The notes: generated by a model from the sequence alone, not told the origin. Positions 45,019-56,746 are shown, counted from the stretch's first letter. The stretch is 64,000 nt of DNA from Ixodes scapularis (GCF_016920785.2 NW_024609836.1:7062406-7126405); one strand, 5' to 3'. Made by a program: numbers and translations.

Positions 45019-46053
45019 TCAGTCATCTTCATTCAAAGAAGTGTCCGATGTCAAGTCAATCACCGAAACGTTGCGGCTTCGGTCGACGTCGGGTAGTTTC
45101 ACGGGGCTATCGTCGATCAGGATAACGTCGACACGGTTCACAACAGGGGCCCACCTGCCATCCGGGAAAAGTTCTACGGCGCCACAGAAAGAGCCAAGGC
45201 GACCCAGAAGCTCGAGTACAAACAGGTCGATCCTCAGCTCTTCTACCTTGGTGCTCCGATTGCACACTGGACAGCGCCACAACGGCCGGAGGGTACTTTC
45301 GTTCACGTCAAGGTAGGCCATCGCGTCAAAAGTCTGGGCGTGGAAACATCTAGCGCCGCGGCACGGCACCTTAATCCTAGTCTTCGACAAAGGACAGGTG
45401 AGGGACACCGTAATAAAGTCAACGACAGTGTCTTCGGTGTTCTCATCCCCAACCGCCTCCGTCACCAACTCCTGTGTAGCGGCCGCGTTGTCCATTCCCT
45501 TCAGACGAACGTCCCCACCCCACCGAACCAATTCGTGCTCCGGTGTCTTGTCGACGACGTGAACCGTGACGTATAACCCGTCGGGTACGCTGAAGTTCTC
45601 GATGCGGATGTCATTCACTGCGGCGGAGACGTACCTCGTTATGTCGAGCATCTTCAGAGGCACGCCGAAGTACTTGGCATCGTTTATCATGAGTGTTACC
45701 GTCATTTCGTCGTGCTTGCACTCGGGCTCCGGGAAATTGTTGAAGACAAGGAGGACTCGTCTTCTTTCGCGGTCAGCGTCGAGATGCTTCGGCAGGAGTC
45801 GGCACTTGTAGTTCCTGCCGCCGTAACCAACTTGCCAGCAACGAACGTCGGTGTCCACCGGCACGTAGAATGGCTGCACAGGAAGCATGCCGCGGTCGGT
45901 CTGACGAGGCGATGTGAACAGAGGTGTGAAGTCGTTGGGCTTTGCACTCTTTTTGGCACTGCGGAAGGAACACCACGTAGACCGAGTCGAGCTGATACGC
46001 CGGGGCGGGTAAGAAGATAGATGGAAAGTGGGAGGGACGATGGGTCGAAGCAT
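45019..46053 (-). CDS. PIAS-type SUMO E3 ligase, intronless
   Basis: An unbroken 344-codon ORF from ATG at 46053. PIAS proteins recruit UBC9-SUMO in the nucleus and transfer SUMO to substrates. Residues about 60-190 fit a PINIT domain (PFYVPVDTDVRCWQVGY, LLVFNNFP, MTVTLMINDAKYFGVPLKML, DITRYVSA). An SP-RING follows at about 215-283: Cys220 (TCPLSKTRIKVPCR), Cys231, Cys236, His238, FDAMAYLDVN, Trp259 and Cys261/Cys264 (WRCPVC). All expected zinc ligands are present. The C-terminus has two SUMO-interacting motifs, VILIDD (310-315) and VIDLTSD (331-337), the second followed by acidic residues. The SAP domain normal at PIAS N-termini is absent, and the protein is about half the usual length. PIAS genes normally have introns, so this looks like a retrocopy or lineage-specific duplicate that kept its frame. 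No poly-A tract is seen, since a hAT lies 17 bp past the stop. Confidence 0.85.
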   Translation of the reverse strand: MLRPIVPPTFHLSSYPPRRISSTRSTWCSFRSAKKSAKPNDFTPLFTSPRQTDRGMLPVQPFYVPVDTDVRCWQVGYGGRNYKCRLLPKHLDADRERRRVLLVFNNFPEPECKHDEMTVTLMINDAKYFGVPLKMLDITRYVSAAVNDIRIENFSVPDGLYVTVHVVDKTPEHELVRWGGDVRLKGMDNAAATQELVTEAVGDENTEDTVVDFITVSLTCPLSKTRIKVPCRGARCFHAQTFDAMAYLDVNESTLRPLWRCPVCNRSTKVEELRIDLFVLELLGRLGSFCGAVELFPDGRWAPVVNRVDVILIDDSPVKLPDVDRSRNVSVIDLTSDTSLNEDD

Positions 46054-47546
46054 CGGCTTGAGTCGACGATGATCAAGCAGGATATGAAACAGCGCTTTCG
46101 TTTCTCGCTATATTTGTCTTTCGTTGTGTGACCACGTATTTCGCAGGCCAAAGAAATGCATGACCGTGCGAAGTGCTTACGGGGGCGCCAGTTGAGTGGG
46201 CCATTCGCACCAAAAGGGCAATGTCACGACGTTCGTCATGTTTTTCTGCGAGTGATATTATTGGCTAAACTAATACGGCGATCAAGTGTCCCAAAATCAA
46301 GGAGGGGAACGCCAATTAAAGGGCAATACAGGAAACGTAGATGACACGGGCGATGACAAGGCAGCCATGCGTTTTCTGTTATTGGTCCTAGTCGGGGAGA
46401 TGGGGAGGGGGAGGGGAGGGGAATCACGCGGCTGCATTTTGAGGCTAAACAAACGAAGAAGTGCGCAAAGAGTGGACAAACTTGTATGCCGTATAAAACG
46501 CAGTGCATTTGGCGTGATCTGACACTTTTAGTAGGGGCGTTTGTGTTTTCTCTGTCTCCCACATTTTGCCTGTGACCTTACGCGTGAAAAAACATGGCGT
46601 AAGACACCTCGGTTATATAAACCCATAATCTTGTACAGAACTGAAAATAGCTTTACGGCAATTGGTCAGCAGTGGTAATTTGAATCGAATAGCGCTGCGT
46701 CTTTGATGCCCTTCAGAAGGCCGGAGAAAGTTGCGACATTCGGTCTTTTTAACATTGCACAAGCTATACTCCAACACATTGTTTGCACACTGCTTGTGTG
46801 CAGAAACCAGATATGCGCCAAGTGCAGCTTCTGCGCATGCGCACTGCCGGCAGCAGTGCCACCGCTGTTGCGTGTCGTCAGAGATTTTAGTCGCTCTATA
46901 CTCCGTCTGGCAGTTTAATACTTTAGCCGCATATTTCAGGAAACATAAACCAGCCACAGAAAACGAAACAAATAAGAAGCTATTTTGGGTGCGTTTTTTA
47001 AAGAAACGCACACGGAATCCGCTGCTATACCTCGCCAATACTGGCTGTCGCCATAATATTCCCATAGCTCTAAATGTTGGTTGAACTACATTAAGAGCTG
47101 AATAAACAATTATTCTTTGATTCTATGCAAAAACATTTTTACGTCTTTATTTGCCAGACATTCAGATATCTTTCTTCATTTGATTATGATTTATGAGAGT
47201 CCTAATCCGCTGAGATAAAGCTTTCTTTCATGTTATTGCGTCTTTATGTTGTCTATTTTTTTGTCGCCAGCGAATGACCTCAAAATGGTAGGACGATATT
47301 AGTTTAAGGCTTTCACTGCTAAGACAGCGAACACTCTCCACGCTTGTCTTCCGAGCCCCTTAGTTTATTTTTTAGCATAGCGCTTTCAAGGCAACATTTA
47401 AGTGATGCCGTAGTTTCACTATCACATTATTTTACTGCGCGTAATAACGTAGTTTTACGTAATGCGAAATGCGAAGTTTAAAGTAATAAATCTCTCCATA
47501 TATTACTTCTTTACCCCAGTTTATTTTACATGCTTGGGTGTGAACT
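46054..47546. other. Upstream of PIAS-like ORF; otherwise unassigned
   Basis: The 100 bp before the ATG (46054-46150) show no TATA box I would defend. The remainder has short frames on both strands, and a GC-rich patch near 46830-46880 related to 2095-2150. AT-rich toward 47500. Confidence 0.4.
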
Positions 47547-49023
47547 CAGGGACGCCGGAAGAGGGGGGGCAGGGGGGGCCAGAGCCCCCCCAAGTATTCT
47601 TATGGGGGGGCTCAGCCCCCTTGCCCTCATAAGAATAGTTCGGGGATATAACGCCAGCCAGGCGCTCGCCACGAAGGCATCACGTGCGTCCATGTTAGGT
47701 GCAAGCCACGGAGCAGCAAGGCACAGTCTTGTCGCACGTAGAGATTTTAGACAAGAACAATTAGTTTCGGGAGCGCGCTTTTCTTTTTTTTTTTTTAGTC
47801 CAATGTTTGTCGTCCATCAGCACGGCGGCTACGAGGGTTTAGAGCAAGCTGGACCCGATCTGCCCGTGGCAAGGCCGGGAAGTGGCGCGCGGGGGCCAAC
47901 TGGGGCTTAGTATGGGGGCCTCTAGAGCCCGGGGATTATAGTTTTGTTGGTGTTGCTGTTGTCGTAGCGTGGGGGATACTGCGACGAGACATGTGTGGCG
48001 CCAGATTGTCGCCTCGGACCGGACGCTTTCTGTCATATTTGACGAGCTTTGACGGTTGTTTTCGCTTAGGAAGGTCTCAAGATGTCCTTGCCGGCGACTG
48101 GACCGGTCGAGAGCACGTGATGATCTTCAGGTTTGAAATTATTGGCTCTTCCTTCAGGAGCGAGGGAAAGTTAGAGTTGTGATGCGAAAAGCGAGAAATG
48201 AAATTAGCGGAGTTCGTCTTAGACTCGGAACCAGAGAGGTGGTCGTCCAAGTTGAATGCGTTTAGATAAACGTTGAAGTTTACGAGAAGCAGCGAGTCAG
48301 AGCATCATTCAACAACGTGCCCGCCACCAAGCTCCAAGATCATCGGGGCTGATCCTACCCTCCCAACGACATCGGGAGGGTCCAACGGCAACCCGTCAGA
48401 GGCGTATGCAGTCAGCGTCAGTCAGTGTCTCGTCGACTCCAGCATTACATGCAATGTCTGGCCATCCAAAGAAGATCACCAGCTTCTTCCTACCAGCCCC
48501 AAAGCGTACATGCCTAGGAAGCGGAGATTCTCAAGGTAAGATATTCCGCAGTTCTTCTTAGCTCATCATGAGTTCCGTTTGTGTAAATGCGTCAATTCAA
48601 TCACACTGCTTGTTTCCTCGCTTTCCTATCGTTACCTACATGCAATCCTTTTTTGCGCCCCTGTATATATAGACAGAGAAAATACCATCTTGCCATAATA
48701 TGAATTTGTAGACCATCAATAAAGAAGTGATCTCTGAAAACTTATTATGTACAGTACCTTCTTGATGATATACAGTATTTAGCAATTAGGAGCACTGCGT
48801 AAGAAAATTGTTTTCTCATGCAGAAAATAGAAACCGCACAGGACCTAGTGAAAGGAACAAAAACGAACCCGCTAGGATAGTGTTTTCTCTCAAACGAAAC
48901 TCAGATCGTAATATTTTAATTCTTTTTAGTGAAAAAAAAAAAAAAATAGTACATCATACAAAAAACGACAAAAAGGAACATGGCTTTAGCCCCCCCACTC
49001 ACGTTATACTTCCGGCGTCCCTG
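47547..49023. mobile_element. hAT element with perfect 8-bp target duplication
   Basis: Ends CAGGGACGCCGGAAG and its complement CTTCCGGCGTCCCTG. Flanks TGTGAACT at 47539-47546 and 49024-49031 are identical. 1,477 bp. A self-complementary GGGGGGGCTCAGCCCCC region lies near the left end. No hAT transposase core was recognised, so it is probably non-autonomous. Internal exon-like ORF listed separately. Confidence 0.9.
48273..48535 (+). other. Exon-like ORF ending at a splice donor, inside hAT
   Basis: An open frame of about 88 codons (MKFTRSSESEHHSTTCPPPS, then GGSNGNPSEAYAVSVSQCLV, ending PKAYMPRKRRFSR) meets a strong donor CTCAAG|GTAAGA at 48535/48536. The composition (Ser/Pro-rich then basic) gives no family. 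It could be a transposase 5' exon, a captured host exon or chance. Confidence 0.3.
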
Positions 49024-49031
49024 TGTGAACT

Positions 49032-49517
49032 GATTTAACTAACGTAAATTTACGTCGAGAGTTACAAAAAAAAAACACTTCGAATACTAGCTAATGTTTC
49101 CTTCCACCTCCCCATTATTACCTCTATTTCATAAGCATTCAATAACAGATGTGTCAAACATATGTTCCCACCGTATAATATTAGCATACCAATCCTCTAT
49201 AAAAATTAAATTCGAAACTTCTTTTAACCTTTCTGACCTTCATTTGCACATTTCAGTTCAATAGGCGCGTCAGATACATCAATGGATTGTTTCTCATTCA
49301 TCCACTATCTTTGGTCGTGCACTTAGATTTACACTTCCTGAACTAATAAATTAGGTTGCATATCCCTAAATGAGTGCCCCTTGCCTAAACAAAAAGGCCA
49401 TGCTTAACATTGCATAAAAGTGCACGTTGTTTGCTTGATTCATGCTTATTGTTCTTTTACTTGCTTAAAAAATCTCGTGTTGCTTGCCTTGTGTGAGCGT
49501 ACCGAGGGCTTGTGAAG
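49032..49517. other. No gene recognised
   Basis: AT-rich anonymous spacer between two elements. Confidence 0.45.
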
Positions 49518-50042
49518 GCTGGTTCACACACTTCCGACTGATTAGGAACGGGTGCCTTAAAACGTCTTAGAAAGTTTTATGACGATAAAACGTACTGACG
49601 CCATCTATCGGGTACCGTGGAACTATTCCAGTTTTCCCATATATTTTTTTTGCCCATCATTCATTCTTTTTTGGCTTAAAATCTTTTGACAATGATATAA
49701 ACTACTTTTTTTCAAAGATATTACTTACATAACTGACCTCATAACTACCGCAAACCCTTCGTACTAGTAAAATGCAGTTACAGGGCCGCATCATAGATGG
49801 CACCAGTGTGCAAGTGTTCTTAACACTGGCCCGACTGAAGCAGTGCTGCTGACGCGTAATTCAAGACAGTAAGTGATATTCCTAAATTATTTTTCATTCT
49901 TAGCTAGGGGTCCAAGATTTTCCTCAAGCTCTCCCGTTAAAAAAAAACGCAAATCATCATCATCATCATCATCATCATTTCTTTTCGCTAGATATCACAA
50001 GAGCTCGGTCCTAAGCAAACGCAAGTGTGTGAACGAGCATTC
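49518..50042. mobile_element. TIR element related to the AGGCCCGTTCACAC family
   Basis: Left end GGCTGGTTCACACACTTCCG with TTAGGAAC; right end, read in complement, GCTCGTTCACACACTTGCG with TTAGGACC. These ends resemble the Harbinger-like MITEs at 26877 and 29529. A (ATC)n microsatellite sits inside at 49951-49979. No clear 3-bp duplication. Confidence 0.5.
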
Positions 50043-50589
50043 GAGCGAGCTGCATAAAACCAACTTTCCTTCTTTGGGACCCCCAGCGCTCATGATAAAA
50101 AATAAACAATGTTCAGCATTAAAAAATATGCGCCGCCTTTTTGCATTACTTTTTGCAACATTGTTTTATGTCTAACTACAAAATGTTTGCTTTTGATGCT
50201 CCGGAATAGCGAACGTAAACGTGTTTACTGATCTGAAGATAATACGAATTTTGAGGGCGTTGGTCATAAAAGTAAAATGCCATCATGTTTTCCACTCCGA
50301 CGACCCACAATTTATCATCATCCGTTTGTTTCACCTTTCGGCCGCCAGGCCAAGCCAGGTTTAGCTGCACCCTTTGATAGGCAGCAGCTCCCAACACATC
50401 CCCGTCGCGTCTTTTCTGCTGGGTGGCATAGTTTCGCTGTGGTGTCGCCATAGAGGGTTTAGACTCTCTACAAAACACACGACGTTTACGCGTCTCCAAC
50501 TTGTGCGCTTAGCGTCCCAAAGTGAAAACAAATGACGTCACAAAAATCGGAGTGCCATGCTGTTGGATGCCGCGATTCTGGCGGTTCGT
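50043..50589. other. No gene recognised
   Basis: A 107-codon minus-strand frame at 50176-50499 shows no motif. Unassigned. Confidence 0.4.
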
Positions 50590-50805
50590 AGTAAAAGTTC
50601 CGGCGAAAAGCACGAGAGAACAAGAGCGTCGCCGTCGTCGCGGCGTCGCAGCCCCTGGCTGGAGGAGCTTCCGTGGATTGTCAAGCTGGAGAGCAATTCG
50701 CACCAGGCGCTCGCCACATCCACTACCGCCGCTGGGACACCGCCATGACTAGAGCCGCCGACTTCTATGACGTCATGAGGCGGAAATCCAGGAATCACTT
50801 CAATG
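50590..50805 (+). repeat. Dispersed repeat H, copy 2
   Basis: See copy 1 at 42425. Here the region is longer in the middle (GAGCTTCCGTGGATTGTCAA) and ends CTATGACGTCATGAGGCGG. The CRE-like TGACGTCA is intact in this copy and changed to TGACCTCA in copy 1. Confidence 0.5.
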
Positions 50806-51239
50806 GACGTCGGAAATTGTACCCTCCTCTATACTCACAAAGCCTGGCAGTTCGACGACGGAGCCATTGACTGCCCGGTAGTAGGTTTGGAGCGTGAGGA
50901 TTCGGTAGCACAGAGCATGAAAGGCCCATTTCTCAGGGAACCTCGACGTCAGCACACATCTTTTGCAGCGGCGAGGACGCGAAACACACTCGTTCGCGCG
51001 GGAGAAATGTGTGTTCGGCGTCTCGCCGCAGCGGGGCGCCAGTCACGTGGCTCTCCTCTCATCCGCTGTCTGCCGCTCCACCTTTTCCATTTCGGCGGCG
51101 GCTTCTCGTGGCGATATACCAGGCTTTGTCAGTATATAGGGGAGGCTATGCGTAAACACACCGGTCGGAGACGCGTTCCAAACAAAGTAGTCTAGACTGA
51201 AAAAAAAAAAAGAAATGAGCAACTCAAGCTTTTGAGTGC
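50806..51239. other. No gene recognised
   Basis: GC-moderate sequence with a plus-strand frame to 51195 that mostly continues from repeat H. No domain. Confidence 0.4.
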
Positions 51240-51345
51240 GTTTACAATTTAATGGCGGACGCATCCAGCGCGAATTGGTTGCAAGTGCTCATGCGCGGTG
51301 TTTTTGCGTGGCGAGGAGGAAAGCGAGCGGAGACGCTTTCGTCAC
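51240..51345 (+). repeat. Dispersed repeat D, copy 3 (partial)
   Basis: Matches copies 1 and 2 from TTTAATGG through GCGAATTGGTTGCAAGTGC to GCGTGGCGAGGAGGAAAG. The upstream half of the repeat is missing. Confidence 0.55.
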
Positions 51346-52420
51346 CGCCCCGCGGCTCGTATTGCAAGCGCGCGGCCCGTAAGTCACGTGACCCCCATGG
51401 AGCATTTCGAAGCACTCTCCACAATAGGCGCGGTAGAGTTGCGAATAGTTAAATCGTACGCTCGCGTAAATGATCATGTACCAAGGTGGGTATCAACGTT
51501 CTGTCATCCCGATTATGTATGCGGAACGTGCAGCCGAGCGAAGGCCGCAGAAGGTCAATGCGAGTTTGCAGCGGAGAAAGAGACCTTACACAATACGGAC
51601 ATTTCCAGTCACGCGATTGCGTAGGTGGACACACCCTCCTCGAGTGGCGTCGGTAACCTGAAGGTCACCGATGATCAAAGAGTGACATTCATATTGCAAC
51701 ACAAGCTTTTTTTCTTTATGTTTGCCGTGTTAGGTGTGGAGAAAGACGGATACGTAAAATAATTGACTTAAATGCTTTGTTTGTGTGAAGTAAATGATCC
51801 TACATCGCACGTGTGGTTAAAAAAGTTCATTTTTCGCTGATTTACAGCATGAATTTGTCGATTCATAAAGGATGAAACAAATAAGCGATAACCCAATAAA
51901 AAATTGGACGAAACTGGGAACCTGCAAAAATCTCTCTCTCGCTATTTTTTTTTAATAACTAAGCGTGCTTATCGCACGCATACCCAAATGTAATCTTGTT
52001 CAAAAATATTCGCGGTTTTTCTACCGCACATACCTTCGTGTAGTACATTTCTTCAAGAAAAATCTGGAACTTTTTTAGTTGTGTTGGCACTATTATGTTG
52101 AAGCTACTATTATGCTGGAAGCACTGCACAGACAGTATCACCATTAAAAGAAATCGTTTTATAAATAAAAAAAAGTCTTTCTGAAATGTTTATGTTCACG
52201 CGTTTTCGGATGATTTCTCGCCCATATGTCGCGGCCGGAAGTCGATGCGGTTGCGTAAGAAGGTTATTCCATTGTCGATCGATCAGCTGTCAATTCAAAT
52301 ACATTTAGATGTCTATTTTGCTCATCGTAAATGATGCAACTTCTACAGACAAGCTGCGTCTTTCCCCAGCGTGGCTACGGGGGAGGTGTCCTATTTAAGC
52401 CAGCGCGAAAGTGGACAATC
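51346..52420. other. No gene recognised
   Basis: Anonymous sequence, AT-rich after 51660. No repeats or domains noted. Confidence 0.45.
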
Positions 52421-53337
52421 TGCTGATAGCCGATTCACAGGACGGACCGAATCGCAATTTTCGTCCGCGGACCGTGTGCCACGTGACCGGCACGTCACCG
52501 ATTCCTGCGATCCGCGCCTCCTCCGCGGAGGCGCGGACTGATAAAGTCGAGTGCCTTTTTCATTCGCGGACGTTTGGCGGCAGATTGACTTGGAAAGCGT
52601 TTAGTCTGGCAACGGTACATGGTTTTCTTGGTATTTTTGCTTCTGGGCGTTCAAAACAAAATGGCGCATCGTTGTGTTTTGTGCGTTGTTGGTTCATTTT
52701 GACGCGCGATTCTTGGTTCCAAGAGTGAAAGAAACTCCAGAAACTTGTCTGGCTGACGCGACGCAGGTTTCGGTACTCCTCCGGGTCCGTGTCAAGAAGC
52801 TCCCGTCAAAATTTGTCTAGCACGCCGCGGTAATTCTTGCACGTCCGATCAGGATTTCACCGAGCAAGACCTTTCTTGTAAGTTGTGAATGTGGTGTGCT
52901 TGAGTGCTGTGTACGAGCGCGGAGTGCGTGAAGGCATCTCCAAACGCCCCTCCGCGAGCCCAGAACTTCGTCGCGTCTACGCCGAGGCTTTCTCGAGCAG
53001 GACCATGCCTGTCACTGTCATGCTTTGGGTTAGTAAAGTTAGTGGCGCTTGTTGCGAAGCCTGCCCCGGTGTTTTGTCTCGATCTGTGCGTAACAGCAGC
53101 GTACGATTCTCAATCGCGGTAGCAGGCGTCGATTTCTCTCTTGGACAACGGTGCCACGGTGCGATGTTGGAGTTTCGCGGCACTGTGGGGTGGCGAGCTG
53201 GATCGGTCGGTCCTCGCCGGCGTCTGCTCGTCGTCTCCCTCGTGTGGATGCGCCTGGGAGACGGATGAGCCGCGGATATGTCATCACGTGATCAATCCGT
53301 CTGCGGATCAGTCCGTCGTGTGAATCGGCTATAAGCA
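52421..53337. mobile_element. TIR element of unknown superfamily
   Basis: The left end TGCTGATAGCCGATTCACAG and the complement of the right end TGCTTATAGCCGATTCACAC agree over about 30 bp, followed in both by GACGGAC and a CACGTGA. GC-rich interior with a CGCGCCTCCTCCGCGGAGGC palindrome near 52515. Long frames on both strands (53039-53605 minus, 52885-53268 plus) lack domains. No target duplication identified. Confidence 0.55.
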
Positions 53338-53689
53338 ATATCTTCACAACTTTATGTCGACATTGAGGAGGAAAAAGAACAATTGCAGGGGTGACAGTTG
53401 TTCCGCGAGTAAACAAGTTCGAAAGCCAGAAGCACCAACATAGAGGTGGCAAAAGGGATGCAGGACGTTCCAGATTGTAGTGCTTCTCTTCACGGTCTAC
53501 TGATTCCCTGAGACTGTGGCAATATTTATGACACGACGTATTTAGACACGAGCAGTTCAAAGCATTTTCACTTCGGGCAGCGACAGTGGATGCTACAAAA
53601 AACAATAATAATAAAAAAAAGCAACCGCAGTTTCTTTGTTTTACACAGATTTATCTTGAATGCATTACTTGTTTTCATACCTTGCTTTC
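53338..53689. other. No feature recognised
   Basis: Anonymous spacer, A-rich near 53600. Confidence 0.4.
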
Positions 53690-53693
53690 TTAA

Positions 53694-55505
53694 AGGGTAA
53701 CTGCAAAGAAAAAAAAGTTTTTTTTTAAGCAGCCTAATTGGGACAAGCATGTCACAAAACAAATATTCCGCGAAAAAAATTATTTTTTTTTATCAATATT
53801 TACGCCACAGGACGTAATTTAGTAGAGTCAGAATCTCTCCACATTTGAAACTCCCGCTCTTTCGACCCCCGCGGAAGAGGCGTACGCCCCGCCCCTCACT
53901 CTCCTTGCGTTGCCGAGTTGAACGACGCAGCGTCTCGACTTCCGGCAAGATCTGGCAACTACGCCAGGCCGCGGTATTGTTTTGGTTTGACGTGGTTTGC
54001 GAGCACATGTAGCGAAGACGTGACCGGAGAAGTGCCGCTGTGATGTTCCCGGAAGACGGAAAGTATCGTTCGTAATCGTCGTGCGCGCTTTGAAAGCGAA
54101 GGGAGTCACAGAATCCACGAGTGCGCAACCACAAGCCAAGGTTCACGACAGCGCTGCGTTGGTTTCGGCGATCTCGTTCTGTTTGGGGCAACACGGCGAT
54201 GCGACAGAGCTGAAACGTTCGTGGTGTGTGTAATGCGGTGCTAACACGGAGCGCAAATTGGTTGTTGTGGGGTTGACGTTCAACCAGTTAAGTCCCGTCG
54301 TCGTCAGCTGATCCAGTCAAACTGGTCCGGGAGGACGCTGGGAGCGTTTTTAAAAGTAAATCTGCCTCGTTCCGTTTCCAAATGTGGAAGTTTCCCGACG
54401 CATACCGTAAGTAAAAAGATGCGGGCGTTTTCAAATAAATTACGTCTTTTTAATTGAACAATGGACTCCGAATTGTTGTCCTAAATCTGCCGTTTTTATG
54501 CTTCGTGTTAGACTGCGTTTGCACAGCGACGTGTTGCATCGTGCGGTGTGAATAAATTTGGGCACGATTTCGTATCTGCCTACAGATGCATGAACTGAGA
54601 CCACTTTTTACGTAGTGGACATAGTGCTTTTTTTTATTTTCTGTTTAGTCGCGGACGTTAGGTGCACACGGGGCGAATCTCGACGGCCTCCAGAGCGATA
54701 TGACGAGAACATAACTAGGCACTTTGGTCGCTACGCGAACGCCCGATTGCCTCCAGCCAAATAGCATTCCTTTCGGGGCGACATGGCTGCTGGAAGGCTC
54801 ACTGTCGGGATCACGCATCTGACATCTCCGAAAAGTCAGCATTTGCACGCGCAAACAAAAAAAAAAAAAAAAAACACGCTGAGCAAGGAAAGAGGAAAAC
54901 GAAAGAACCGCGCTATGAAAGCCAAAACCCCGCTTCGCTTCTTATCACTAACACCTGCGACAGCTGCTAAACACACACTACTTCACTTTAAGAAGTCTCA
55001 CTCAAGCACCTGGGTCAGCACGAAACGACGAAACACTGATCACTTCAGCGAAACGATTAGTCGAGGTAGGCGAGACAGGCGGGAGCAGAGACTTCGGCGG
55101 CCATGAAAGAATGGCGAAGCTTTTGTTTGTATGAATCCAAACGGAAGTGCCCGTCTTGTAAACCTTTTGTAAAGAATAATAACTCTCATCACATGGGTTA
55201 TTCTTTAAACGTAAAAATATGCCGCTCAAAAGGAAATTGCAACATATAACAAAGGTTTAACAACCAAGATCTAAGCTGTCAATCAAACTCTTAGCCAATG
55301 AGAACCTCTTGGGATTGACGTCACATAATCACAACTTCGTGGCGCGCGATTTAAAACAGACGAAATAGCCGCAAACTAAAATGAGTCTCACGCAATAAAT
55401 ATTGCTCTAAAAAATGTTTTTTCTCGCGGAAAAATTGTTTTTTGACATGCTCGTCCCAATTAGGCTATTTAAAAAAAAAAACTTTTTTTTCTTTGCAGTT
55501 ACCCT
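53694..55505. mobile_element. TTAA-flanked TIR element
   Basis: Inverted ends AGGGTAACTGCAAAG (A- and T-runs next), then CCTAATTGGGACAAGCATGT on the left and the matching complement on the right (similarity about 85 bp). TTAA lies directly outside both ends (53690-53693, 55506-55509), the piggyBac-type target. 1.8-kb interior. Minus-strand frame 53793-54194 (133 codons, RFQSAHDDYERYFPSSGN) is the best internal frame but has no recognised domain. Confidence 0.75.
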
Positions 55506-55509
55506 TTAA

Positions 55510-56579
55510 GCGTCCTCTTACGTGCCTCAGAGCACGGCAACTGTGCCCCGAGGCTACTGGTGACTCGACGCGGAAGCGTGGCCTTGGCAAGACCTCACCG
55601 CGTACAAGCGTGGCCTTGACAGGAACCCCACTACGCACCTGGACCGTGAGGCGGAATCAGCAATGCAGCTGGCCAACTTTGCGGTAGATGCCTGCGACAG
55701 CTACCGTTTTCGAAATTCTTACAAAGGTGTTTCCGAATGCTTTTCGAGTGCTTTTTCTGACGCCTACGACTTAGGCGACGTTAGTCACCGACAGATTGGG
55801 AACGGCAGGGCGTCTTTCTCGGATGTCCTGCTCTCCCAGCACGTACTGTTTGCCTTCCGCCGTGCTCTGGCTGCGCGTGCATGCTCGATGCTCAAGGGAC
55901 ACTTAAAGTGTTACCAAAGGTGTGGAGCTCGCGCTGGAGGCAGGACATCTGGAAGACACTCTTTGGCTTTTTATCCTGTCAGTGGCTAAAACAGTAAAAA
56001 GCGGTTTATGCTTTCTCAAGACGCGCAAACAAGACGCAACCATCGAAGACTTACGCTTAAAAAAAATCATGAGCCACTTCAATTTGTAAAGGTGGATGAC
56101 CAGCGAAGTTCTTTGGAACACGGCACAGACGTGACACAGATTTTTCAACAAAACAGGGAGGAAACTAAACACGCGCGACGGGACCGCCACCCAACGGAAA
56201 GTAGATACGCGCGCCGGGACTGTCACCCCGGGAGAGCGGAAGTAAGGGAAATAGGCAGGCAAGCCCTTGGAACGACGACAAATATAGGGCGGTGTGAGCG
56301 TAGACCTGGCCGACGCGGATCGCACGGCGGAAAATCTTTGAGAAACCTTTGTTATCTACCCGAGAGTCTACTGATCTTAAAAAATTGTGTTTTTTTGATA
56401 ACTAATCTACTGAAAATGCATATCCAAGTGTTGAGACGCATAAGCTTTTGCAAAGAATGAAGCGATTTTGCATCAAATTTGGGACCTGAGTTTTTGTTGA
56501 CACACATAAAAAATCCAAGGAACCCTATAGCCATACACAACCTCGCTGTAAAAACAGAAAAAAAAGTTAGCACACAGTC
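55510..56579. other. Unassigned
   Basis: Frames at 55663-55989 and 56008-56460 overlap minus-strand frames and show no motif. No gene supported. Confidence 0.45.
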
Positions 56580-56746
56580 ATTTAATCCAGACATGTACAA
56601 ATTACTCAAAAAAGGTAGTTAAGTTAAGTTACTGAGTATCGACGCCGAAAGCAGTTGGAGCAGAGTAGAAACTACGCATTTGTAATAGTAATTGAGTAAA
56701 CTACTAACTACTGTAAAAAAGCAGCGAGTTACTTTGAAGTTACTTT

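Noticed and set aside
53039..53605. 188-codon minus-strand ORF
   Set aside because: Lies in the GC-rich TIR element, crosses its end, starts outside it and has no recognisable motif.
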